From: Flavobacteriaceae bacterium
GTDB taxonomy: Bacteria > Bacteroidota > Bacteroidia > Flavobacteriales > Flavobacteriaceae
Direction of reading: 5' to 3'
DNA: 64,000 bases
NCBI GenBank assembly: GCA_016649715.1
Contig: JAENXC010000011.1
Coordinates: 50,983-114,982, forward strand
Shown here: in pieces, positions 1-7,885 of the stretch
Layout of the letters: every line of letters starts with the position of its first letter
Position numbering within the stretch: the stretch's first letter is position 1
Made by a program: the position numbers and the translations under genes
Notes under the pieces: model-generated
The model's input: only the letters and a program-made list of their open reading frames with translations
Database searches by the model: none
What the model was told of the DNA's origin: nothing

Positions 1-802
1 CCATGTTTACCAGGCCGTCTTTCTTGGCGCTCATCACGAAGGCATCGCCCAAATTCAACATTTCCCTAGCAATTTCTTCATAAGTTTTATCTGAATAAGC
101 CTGCTCCCGATGTTTTACAAAATAGCTGTTCTCGGCGATCCTGCACCCGTCTATCACCATCATAACCCCGTGTTTATCACAGATTCGCCTTACAGCTTTC
201 ATGTTTTCCATGCTTACGGGCTGGCCACCGGAAGAATTGTTGGTTACGGTCATAATTACCGCACCAATTGTTTCGCGAGCGTTTTCAACAAGTAGTTTCT
301 CAAGCTTTTCAAGGTCTATGTTTCCTTTAAAAGGCAAATCAATTTCATTGTCCTTGCCTTCTGCGCAAACAATATCAATCGCCGTTGCGCCAGTGTATTC
401 AATGTTTGCTCGTGTAGTATCGAAATGGGTATTGGAAATAAACAGTTTGTCCGGCCCGCCGAGGATGGTGTATAAAATCCGTTCCGCAGCTCGACCTTGG
501 TGGGTGGGGAGCACATATTCCATTCCCGTGAGCGCTTTTACTACCCTTTCAAGATGTTCCCAACTTCGTGCCCCTGCATAACTCTCGTCGCCCATCATAA
601 TACCGCTCCATTGTTTGTCGCTCATGGCCCCAGTGCCACTATCGGTCAATAAATCGATGAAAACATCCTGCGACCGAAGTAAAAATGTATTGTATCCAGC
701 CTTTTTCAACGCTTCTGTTCTATAGGCCTCAGTAGTTACGGTCAAAGGTTCAACCATCTTTATCTTAAATGGTTCCGTCAATGTTCTCATTTTTTCGCTC
801 AT
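1..802 (-). CDS. tnaA: Tryptophanase (5' part, runs off the window)
   Basis: The minus-strand frame opens at an ATG at 802 (MSEKMRTLTEPFKIK) and stays open to base 1, giving the first 267 residues of a PLP fold-type I beta-eliminating lyase. The motif MSAKKDGLVNM at about residue 257 contains the PLP-binding lysine (second Lys, about 260), matching the SAKKD/SGKKD site of tryptophanase and tyrosine phenol-lyase. Family knowledge: tryptophanase cleaves L-tryptophan to indole, pyruvate and ammonia in the cytosol. Tyrosine phenol-lyase is the alternative and the visible part does not fully exclude it. The TAnnTTTA-like box TAACTTTA (825-832, minus) lies about 23 bp before the start but lacks a clear -33 element. 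Confidence 0.88.
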   Translation of the reverse strand, partial: MSEKMRTLTEPFKIKMVEPLTVTTEAYRTEALKKAGYNTFLLRSQDVFIDLLTDSGTGAMSDKQWSGIMMGDESYAGARSWEHLERVVKALTGMEYVLPTHQGRAAERILYTILGGPDKLFISNTHFDTTRANIEYTGATAIDIVCAEGKDNEIDLPFKGNIDLEKLEKLLVENARETIGAVIMTVTNNSSGGQPVSMENMKAVRRICDKHGVMMVIDGCRIAENSYFVKHREQAYSDKTYEEIAREMLNLGDAFVMSAKKDGLVNM

Positions 803-1077
803 AGTTTTTCTCTTTTATGGGCGTTAAAGTTAATCCAAATAATTAAAATAGGACATTAATATCTGTATTTCGTTGTGGGGAATTACCAAAATAGAAGATA
901 GTTCTCCCTTGATTTAATTTTAATGAGAATCCATGTTTAGAAGACAAAAATGTAAAAATAAGAATACTTGCTTAGAGCTTGATTTTAGTTAAAATAAGAC
1001 CTTCAAAAATAGAATACGAATGGATAGTAGTGTTGATTAAGGCACTCCTTCTGAAAGCAAAATCCAGAGACAACACC

Positions 1078-2577
1078 TTATTGTTTCTCTTGAATAGTAG
1101 GAAATATTGCGGGAGTAAGCAATAGGATTGTCAAGGTTATAAGCCCGGCAATCACCATTCCCACATAGACGTTATGGGTTGCGTAGAAGAAGGCTTCCCG
1201 CAGATAAACGCTCACCTCCGATATGGATTTATGGGACTGGAGTACTTCAACCACCTTATTTACACTTGGAAGTTCCGATTGAAGTTTTGCAGGCGCATTG
1301 TCTATACTATCGGAAAGTACTGAATTGAAAATCGCGGCAAAAACTGCTGCCCCGATACTTTGGCCGAAATACCGCGAGAACATATTAGCTCCCGTTACCA
1401 CTCCTCTTTGGGCCCACACAACTGTGGACTGTACACCCACCATCAAGGGCGTGGTTATCAGTCCAAAGCCTGCTCCCAAGGTCAATTGAATTGCGACCAA
1501 AGCCCATATAGGTCCCGGAAATGGAAGAAACAAAAAACTAGCTGCGCCAATTATAACAATGATAATCCCACAGAGGGCCGTATTCCTAAAACCAATTCGC
1601 AGGTATAAATTTCCCGATAAAGCTGAGGAAAGCGGCCAGGTAATAGTCATACTGGCAAGAATAAATCCCGCCGCCATGGCACCAACTCCTGTGACCGATT
1701 GCGCAAAAACAGGTAAATACATATTCGGGCCCATGGTCATAATTCCCATGCCCATCGTTGCCAGGTTAGCCCCTAAAATTACCCGTTTCTTCCATACCCA
1801 TCGAGGTAAAATGGGTTCCGCAGATTTGCGTTCTATGCGTACGGTTACAATAATCAAGACCACAGCCAATGCTATAATCCCCAATGTATTTAGTGAAAAC
1901 CAAGGCCACGATTGACCTCCCTGTAATAATCCAAACATAATTACAGTTCCCGTAACCAACATGGCTGCGGCACCAGCCCAATCAATTTTATGCCCTTTAT
2001 GCGGTTTATCTTCGTGAAGAAAAAGTGCAATCAATGCTATTGACCCAAGCCCAATAGGAATATTAATTAAAAAGATCCATCGCCACGAGGCATAATCGGC
2101 CAGGGCGCCTCCTATGGCTGGTCCCAAAATCGCCGAAATTCCCCACACACTCGATAGCCAACCTTGGATTTTGGCGCGCTCCCGAATGGTATAGATGTCG
2201 CCGGCAATAGTGTTTACGGTAGCCATAATAGCGCCAGCACCCACCGCCTGCAGCCCTCTGAAGAAAATCAACGAATGCATATTCCAAGCTCCGGCAGACG
2301 TTGCTGAACCTAACAAAAAGATTATCACCCCAATTATTAAAATAGGCTTCCGTCCATAAATATCCGCCAATTTTCCATAAAGGGGAATGGTGATGGTCTG
2401 GATAAGTAAATAAATTGAAAACAGCCAACTAAACAGGGAGAAACCCCCAAGGTCGCCAACAATTTGAGGTATGGCCGTAGCAACAATCGTACTGTCCATT
2501 GCGGCCAGACTCATAGTGAGCATTAGCGCAATCAGAACCCAATCCCGACGCATTCCTTTCACGGGTTTTTCCTGCAT
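1078..2577 (-). CDS. DHA2-family (EmrB/QacA-like) 14-TM multidrug efflux MFS transporter
   Basis: This 499-residue polytopic inner-membrane protein has the MFS family signatures. DSTIVATAIPQI in the first helix is the D1-type motif of drug:H+ antiporters with 14 helices, GKLADIYGRKP is motif A in loop 2-3, and ILGPAIGGAL is the motif C antiporter signature in helix 5. The family exports hydrophobic drugs, dyes or other small molecules using the proton gradient; the substrate cannot be read from sequence. The frame stays open upstream to an ATG at 2646, but a good promoter (2602-2635) lies inside that extension, so I choose the ATG at 2577 (MQEKPVKGMRRDW). It is not in an operon with the S46 peptidase because promoter and terminator separate them. 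No EmrA-like partner is adjacent. Confidence 0.9.
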   Translation of the reverse strand: MQEKPVKGMRRDWVLIALMLTMSLAAMDSTIVATAIPQIVGDLGGFSLFSWLFSIYLLIQTITIPLYGKLADIYGRKPILIIGVIIFLLGSATSAGAWNMHSLIFFRGLQAVGAGAIMATVNTIAGDIYTIRERAKIQGWLSSVWGISAILGPAIGGALADYASWRWIFLINIPIGLGSIALIALFLHEDKPHKGHKIDWAGAAAMLVTGTVIMFGLLQGGQSWPWFSLNTLGIIALAVVLIIVTVRIERKSAEPILPRWVWKKRVILGANLATMGMGIMTMGPNMYLPVFAQSVTGVGAMAAGFILASMTITWPLSSALSGNLYLRIGFRNTALCGIIIVIIGAASFLFLPFPGPIWALVAIQLTLGAGFGLITTPLMVGVQSTVVWAQRGVVTGANMFSRYFGQSIGAAVFAAIFNSVLSDSIDNAPAKLQSELPSVNKVVEVLQSHKSISEVSVYLREAFFYATHNVYVGMVIAGLITLTILLLTPAIFPTIQEKQ

Positions 2578-2601
2578 TGTTACTTTTTCAGATTTTTTTT
2601 G

Positions 2602-2635
2602 CAAAGGTAGTCCTTCAGTTAATTTTTTGAAGCAA
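2602..2635 (-). promoter_or_regulatory. Bacteroidota-type promoter of the MFS exporter
   Basis: On the minus strand a TTG (2633-2635) is followed after 23 bases by TACCTTTG (2602-2609), a full match to the TAnnTTTG -7 element. The expected start of transcription is near 2596, about 20 bases before the ATG at 2577. Confidence 0.7.
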
Positions 2636-2691
2636 TATATTATCATTGTCCTCGCATACAGCCCTGATTAATATTTCAAATTTAAAATTTC

Positions 2692-2731
2692 AAAACCCCA
2701 CAAATCCATCCTAAAGGAGTCGTGGGGTTTT
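2692..2731 (-). terminator. Intrinsic terminator after the S46 peptidase gene
   Basis: The arms AAAACCCCAC (2692-2701) and GTGGGGTTTT (2722-2731) are complementary and flank a 20-base loop. Read on the minus strand the hairpin follows the peptidase stop at 2766 and is A-rich before and T-rich after, so it can terminate in either direction. Confidence 0.7.
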
Positions 2732-2765
2732 TAAATAAAAATCTTCATCAAATATTTGGCAACGG

Positions 2766-4907
2766 CTATTTAGCCAAAGTCAACTCATCAATAATATGGC
2801 CGGCGCCAGCATACTTATCAATCAGAAACAAAACGTAGCGAATATCTACGTTGATGCAACGTTGCAGTTGGTCGTCAAAAATAACATCGCCCGCCATTGC
2901 TTCAATGTTACCGTCGAAAGCTATTCCTATCAATTCGCCTTTTCCGTTCAATACAGGGGAACCAGAGTTTCCGCCAGTAATATCGTTGTCGGTCAAAAAG
3001 TTTACGGGAAGGTAGCCGTCTTTGTCGGCATATTGTCCAAAATCCTTTTTCTCATATAGGTCTATCAACTTTTTGGGCATATCAAATTCAGCATCGCCGG
3101 GTTGGTATTTTGCAACGGTGCCTTTTAAGGTTGTGTAATAATTTTTGTTGGCATCATTGCGTTTGTCGGCGGGTAGGGCAATCACTTTTCCGTAGGTAAG
3201 TCGTAATGTGCTATTGGCATCTGGATAATATTTCTTGTCGGGGTTTTGCAGTCGCATTCCCTGGACCAACAATCGGAAAGCACGGTCGTAATCATTGTCC
3301 CATTGCTTTTCCTCTTCAGTTTTGTATCGGTAGCGCGTCAACAAATCTCTGGAAAGCAACAATAAAGGGTCGTTCTTAAAAGTTTCCGCATCCGGATTTG
3401 CCAAAAATGCTTCCAGTTTTTCCTTTGATTCAAAAACGCTGTTTTTAAAAGCGGTATCCAAATAATTGTTCCAGCCCATATCGGTTTTATTATTTTCAGT
3501 GGCAAGTTTTGCTACCATTGGCGCAACATTTTCAGCCTTGGTGGAATACAACTTCAACTGTGCTGCCAAAATATCCTTTTCCAATGGAATGTAAATCCCT
3601 TCGTACAAATCGTTGATTTCAGCATCCAACTTAGGCTGCAATTCTGCTTGCTTTGCTTCGTTTTGTTGCAAATAATATTCAATATCGTTGCCCAAACGGT
3701 AGGGTAGTGTTGCCATTCGGGTGCGCAGCAAGAGGCTCAAATAATTGTTGTGGCGACTTATCTCGTTGGTCTTTTTGTAATATCCATTGATTACAGGAAT
3801 TACGTTCGCATACTTTTCATTTCCCTTTTTGGAGGCCCATTTCTGAAAGGCCTTTTCGTCCTTGCTTTTGCTTTCGGCAGTTTTGTGTTGTTTCAGCGCA
3901 TCAATCATTCCCTGACGGTTTTTCCAGTAGTTGGCAATTCCAGCGTAACTGGAGGCATAGTCAAGCTTCACTTGCTGATCTTTGTCCATATATTTCTTCA
4001 TCACATCCATAGATGTTTTTGAAGCCTCAACATAAGCCGGATATGCAAATTCCACATTTTGCGCAATACCACCGGCAGGCATCCAGCGGTTGGTTCGGCC
4101 CGGATAGCCCAAAATCATTGCGAAATCGTTTTCCTCAAAACCTTTCAAGCTTGTGGTTAAATGATATTTAGGTTTCAATGGCACATTGCTTTCGGAATAT
4201 TCCGCAGGATTTCCATCTTTATCGGCATAGACCCTAAAAAGTGAAAAATCGCCTGTATGTCTTGGCCATTCCCAGTTGTCGGTATCGCCACCAAATTTTC
4301 CGATACTTGCAGGAGGTGTTCCCACCAAACGCACATCATTATAATCTTGATACACGAAATAGTAAAACTCATTGCCGCTGTAAAATGACTTCACGGAAAC
4401 GGTATATTTTCCGCCCTCATTGTTTTCCTGCTCAATCTTTGCAATCTCACGGTTTATGGTTGCTTCACGCTCTGCTTCGGTCATTCCATCGTTCAGCAAG
4501 CTCAAAATTCGTTTTGAAACATCATCCATTCTAACAAAGAAGCGAACCGATAGACTTTTCGGTTTTAGTTCTTCGGAATTGTTCCCCGCCCAAAATCCGT
4601 TGGTGAGGTAATCGTTTTCAGCCGTTGAAAGTTCGGCTATGGCGTCGTAGCCACAGTGATGGTTGGTCAAGACCAAACCAGTGTCTGAAATTATTTCCGC
4701 AGTACATCCACGGTTGAATTGCACAATGGCATCCTTAAGGCTGGAATGGTTAACGCTGTAAATTTCATCAGGCGTAAGCTGAAGCCCCATTTTTTGCATA
4801 TCGCGGTAGTTCAACCGTTCAATGTGCATTAAAAACCACATACCTTCATCTGCCTGTGCAGGCAAAACGAACGCAGCGAGGATAAGGGAGAGAATAAAAT
4901 TTTTCAT
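2766..4907 (-). CDS. S46-family dipeptidyl peptidase, DPP7-type
   Basis: This 713-residue exported serine exopeptidase begins with a signal peptide (residues 1-19, ending LPAQA). The catalytic His lies in TNHHCGYDA (83/84) and the catalytic Ser is residue 648 in GGNSGSPVLN. Family knowledge: S46 enzymes remove dipeptides from peptide N-termini in the periplasm of Bacteroidota that feed on protein. A residue 18 positions after the serine sets specificity: Gly in DPP7 (hydrophobic P1) and Arg in DPP11 (acidic P1). Here it is Gly666 (AFDGN), so I infer a DPP7-like preference. Length matches the family (about 700-720). A TATATTTG box lies upstream at 4979-4986 and a terminator at 2692-2731, so it appears to be monocistronic. 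Confidence 0.93.
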   Translation of the reverse strand: MKNFILSLILAAFVLPAQADEGMWFLMHIERLNYRDMQKMGLQLTPDEIYSVNHSSLKDAIVQFNRGCTAEIISDTGLVLTNHHCGYDAIAELSTAENDYLTNGFWAGNNSEELKPKSLSVRFFVRMDDVSKRILSLLNDGMTEAEREATINREIAKIEQENNEGGKYTVSVKSFYSGNEFYYFVYQDYNDVRLVGTPPASIGKFGGDTDNWEWPRHTGDFSLFRVYADKDGNPAEYSESNVPLKPKYHLTTSLKGFEENDFAMILGYPGRTNRWMPAGGIAQNVEFAYPAYVEASKTSMDVMKKYMDKDQQVKLDYASSYAGIANYWKNRQGMIDALKQHKTAESKSKDEKAFQKWASKKGNEKYANVIPVINGYYKKTNEISRHNNYLSLLLRTRMATLPYRLGNDIEYYLQQNEAKQAELQPKLDAEINDLYEGIYIPLEKDILAAQLKLYSTKAENVAPMVAKLATENNKTDMGWNNYLDTAFKNSVFESKEKLEAFLANPDAETFKNDPLLLLSRDLLTRYRYKTEEEKQWDNDYDRAFRLLVQGMRLQNPDKKYYPDANSTLRLTYGKVIALPADKRNDANKNYYTTLKGTVAKYQPGDAEFDMPKKLIDLYEKKDFGQYADKDGYLPVNFLTDNDITGGNSGSPVLNGKGELIGIAFDGNIEAMAGDVIFDDQLQRCINVDIRYVLFLIDKYAGAGHIIDELTLAK

Positions 4908-4978
4908 TTTAAAGACGGGTTTTAATAATTAAAAAAAGAATTGAAGACCTACTGAAAGCAGTAAAAATTGTCAAGTCG

Positions 4979-4986
4979 CAAATATA
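4979..4986 (-). promoter_or_regulatory. Candidate -7 box of the S46 peptidase gene
   Basis: TATATTTG on the minus strand fits TAnnTTTG and lies about 72 bases before the ATG at 4907. I see no convincing TTG at the -33 position. Confidence 0.45.
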
Positions 4987-5056
4987 CTTGGATTCCCTAC
5001 TTTAACTTCTGAAACAGTTCTAAAAAGCGCAAAGATATTGGAACTTTAACTTTTTG

Positions 5057-7783
5057 TTAAGCTTTGGGGAGCTTCCCCAATAACGGCATAGTGTATTCAT
5101 TATAAAGCGAAAACAAAAACTCAATCCGTCCCGTTTCATTTGGAAACGGCTGGGGTCGATAACATAAATCTACCGCCTTGTCCAACGCTTGGTGCGCTTT
5201 TACCAATGCGGGCGGCATGGTTAGCGGGTCATACAAATCTGCAAGGCTGCTCTCTGGAAAACTGGCACGCACAGCCAAAACCTTTTGCGCCTTTTCTTCT
5301 ACAGACTTTTTGTTCTTTTCGCTTGGGCCCTTGGGCCAGGGGTAGTTGTTGTAAACGATTGTGTTTGAATATCTGAAATCGCTCTTTATACGTCCACAAG
5401 TATATTTTACCCAAGCCATGTGCATTATTGACGTTAATATTCCAAATTCATATAAGGAAGCTTTATCAATAGCCGAACAACTGTCTCCAATAATATTTTC
5501 CGAACTGAAAAAGCCCATTGGAATATATCTTCTATTTTCTGAAGAATGCCGAGGTACAAGTATAAAACTATTTTTTGGCTGCCTGTTCTCTGTAAATAAA
5601 GTAGGAAAATCAGCCCATTTTTTAGTTGAAGCTTTTGAACTTGCAAGTCGCATTTCTTTCACTTTTGAAATCCTTTCCAAAACCAAAGGCATACTCCTCA
5701 ATTCGTGTGCAGATATATCTGTTAGCCAAAGACAATATCTTTTTTTGTTATGAAGAAACTCATGGGCGCTTATAAAGGGTTTTATGTATTTTTCCGAAAG
5801 AGGGTTCTTTGCAATCAATTCATCTTTTTCTTCTTCATCCAATAGTAAATTACCTCCATCCGTGGGTTGACTTCCTTTTACCATTGGTGAAACATCACAA
5901 AGAGGTTTGGTTCTCTTATCAATAAATACATTTGGAGCATCCACTAAATAAGCGTTTATATTCTTAGCTTTTATTTCGTGGGGCTCTCCCTTTATATCTT
6001 CATATTCATAAATATATTTGTCGTTAGTATCAAAATTTGCAAAACCAACAATCACACAGTAAACGGCAGCATTTCCTCTTGCCTCATTCGTCCATCTAAA
6101 GGTTTGGTGTGCAAAGTGAATTTGAATATTAAAAGTATTAAAAAGTGAATTCCATAAAATAGCCGTTTGTTCCCCCTGTACTATGGAATTGGTGGAAACA
6201 AAAGCAGCTTTTATTGGAGTATTTTGAATGTATTTGGCCGCTTTAAGATACCAAGAAGTAACATAATCCAAAACCCCAGCCCCTTTAAATCCTGCAAAAA
6301 CAAGCTTCATATCTTCCTTCTGTTCCTTGGTTTGCAATGAATACCCATAAAACGGCGGATTCCCCAAAATAAAACTCAACTCCGTTTTCGGCACCACAGT
6401 TTCCCAATCTACTCGTACCGCATTGCTGTTCAATATGGTCGCTCCCTTGCGCAAAGGCAAACGGGCGTAATACTGTCCAAAAGTTTCGCTCACCAGCAGG
6501 TTCATCTGGTGGTCCATCAACCACATAGCCACCTCTGCAATCCGTGCAGGAAACTCGTCGTATTCTATTCCGTAAAAGTTATCAACGTTTAGGTGCAAAA
6601 TCTGGTCTATGCCTGTCACTTGCTGAGTGCCGTATAGTTTTTTGAGCACTTCCAGTTCCAACAATCGCAATTCGCGATACGTAATAATCAAAAAGTTGCC
6701 ACAGCCGCAGGCAGGGTCCAAAAATTTTAAGCTCCCCAAATGGTGGTGAAATTCATTTAACTTTTTACTATTTCCCTTCACCTTGTGGAACTCCTCCCAC
6801 AAACCGTCAAGAAAGAGCGGTTTAATAAGCTTCAGTATGTTCTTTTCGCTGGTGTAATGTGCTCCAAGATTGCGCCGTTCCTGTGGATCCATAACACTCT
6901 GGAACATGCTCCCAAAAATAGCGGGACTTATCTTGCCCCAATTCAGTGAACTGCATTCCAGCAGTATCTCGCGCATCCTGCTATTAAAAGACGTTATGGG
7001 CAACGGCTCCTCAAACAACTTCCCATTCACATACGGAAAGGAATTCAAGTGTTCGTCTAGATTTTTGGAGCGTTTCTCTCTGGGTGTATTCAGCGTTTGG
7101 AAAAACTGCGCCAGCAGTGCTCCCAAGTCGCTGCCATCCTCATGGGTCTTTACGTCTATAAATTCTTTAAAAGTGTCTTTTTCAAATATTCCTGTATCAT
7201 CTGCAAAGAGTGCGAACAAGAGCCGCACCAAAAACACCTCCAGTGGGTGGCCCTCATAACCGCTTTCCTCCAGCTTATCGTGCAGCTTCCCCATCAGCTC
7301 CGCCGCCTTTATGTTTACAGGGTCTTCCTCCTTAAAACTCTTTTTCTGGTAACCCGCTATAAACCCAAACAGCTTTATGTTTTTATGAAACTCGGTCAGA
7401 GGAAACTCGTGGGTTTCATTTTCTTCAAGGTCATAGAGTTTAAAGCGCTCAAAGTCGCTAACCAAAATATACTTGGGCAGTTCGTGTTCCTTAATTCCGT
7501 GAAAATAATCTGTAGCCTGCTCAAAAGCTGCGTCCAGATCGCGGCCTTTACTTTTGTGTTCCACCAACAAGGTGCCCTTCCAAAAAAGGTCTATAAACCC
7601 AAAGTTATTGTTCAGTTTTTTAACAGGCTCCTCAAAAGTGGCAAGTCTGCGCCGCGTAATGCCGAAGACATTAAAGAAGTCGTTCCAGAACGTATCCTTC
7701 TCCGCCCGTTCACGGCTCTCGTCCTTCCATTCGTTGGTAAATTTTAATGCGCGGTCTTTTATTTCGTTCCAGCTTAGGGCCAT
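5057..7783 (-). CDS. MmeI-like type IIG restriction-modification enzyme (fused endonuclease and N6-adenine methyltransferase)
   Basis: This is a 908-residue single-chain enzyme. Near the N-terminus D65-X9-E75-H-K77 (IDLFWKGTLLVEHKSKG) is the PD-(D/E)XK nuclease site with the same D-X9-EXK spacing as MmeI. A helical spacer follows. SAM-binding motif I FLDPACGCGNF is at about 354 and the catalytic motif ILGNPPFYGY at about 472 marks an amino-methyltransferase, probably adenine N6. The last 300 residues would be the target-recognition domain. Family knowledge: such enzymes methylate one strand and cut about 20 bp away from the site without a separate specificity subunit. All catalytic motifs look intact, so it is probably active. 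It lies 102 bp downstream of a membrane NTPase gene on the same strand, and the two may form one defence unit. The recognition sequence cannot be read by eye. Confidence 0.9.
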   Translation of the reverse strand: MALSWNEIKDRALKFTNEWKDESRERAEKDTFWNDFFNVFGITRRRLATFEEPVKKLNNNFGFIDLFWKGTLLVEHKSKGRDLDAAFEQATDYFHGIKEHELPKYILVSDFERFKLYDLEENETHEFPLTEFHKNIKLFGFIAGYQKKSFKEEDPVNIKAAELMGKLHDKLEESGYEGHPLEVFLVRLLFALFADDTGIFEKDTFKEFIDVKTHEDGSDLGALLAQFFQTLNTPREKRSKNLDEHLNSFPYVNGKLFEEPLPITSFNSRMREILLECSSLNWGKISPAIFGSMFQSVMDPQERRNLGAHYTSEKNILKLIKPLFLDGLWEEFHKVKGNSKKLNEFHHHLGSLKFLDPACGCGNFLIITYRELRLLELEVLKKLYGTQQVTGIDQILHLNVDNFYGIEYDEFPARIAEVAMWLMDHQMNLLVSETFGQYYARLPLRKGATILNSNAVRVDWETVVPKTELSFILGNPPFYGYSLQTKEQKEDMKLVFAGFKGAGVLDYVTSWYLKAAKYIQNTPIKAAFVSTNSIVQGEQTAILWNSLFNTFNIQIHFAHQTFRWTNEARGNAAVYCVIVGFANFDTNDKYIYEYEDIKGEPHEIKAKNINAYLVDAPNVFIDKRTKPLCDVSPMVKGSQPTDGGNLLLDEEEKDELIAKNPLSEKYIKPFISAHEFLHNKKRYCLWLTDISAHELRSMPLVLERISKVKEMRLASSKASTKKWADFPTLFTENRQPKNSFILVPRHSSENRRYIPMGFFSSENIIGDSCSAIDKASLYEFGILTSIMHMAWVKYTCGRIKSDFRYSNTIVYNNYPWPKGPSEKNKKSVEEKAQKVLAVRASFPESSLADLYDPLTMPPALVKAHQALDKAVDLCYRPQPFPNETGRIEFLFSLYNEYTMPLLGKLPKA

Positions 7784-7885
7784 GGAATTAGAATTAAATT
7801 TTAAGGTTTATCTTCTTTTGATAAAAGTAATAAAGTTTTTAGATGGAATCGAGCACTATGATAGTAAGTATAGAAATTAAAAAGC

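Noticed and set aside
7097..7747. 216-codon plus-strand frame inside the type IIG gene
   Set aside because: It is antisense to the nuclease and spacer region of an enzyme with clear motifs; its composition is typical of a shadow frame.
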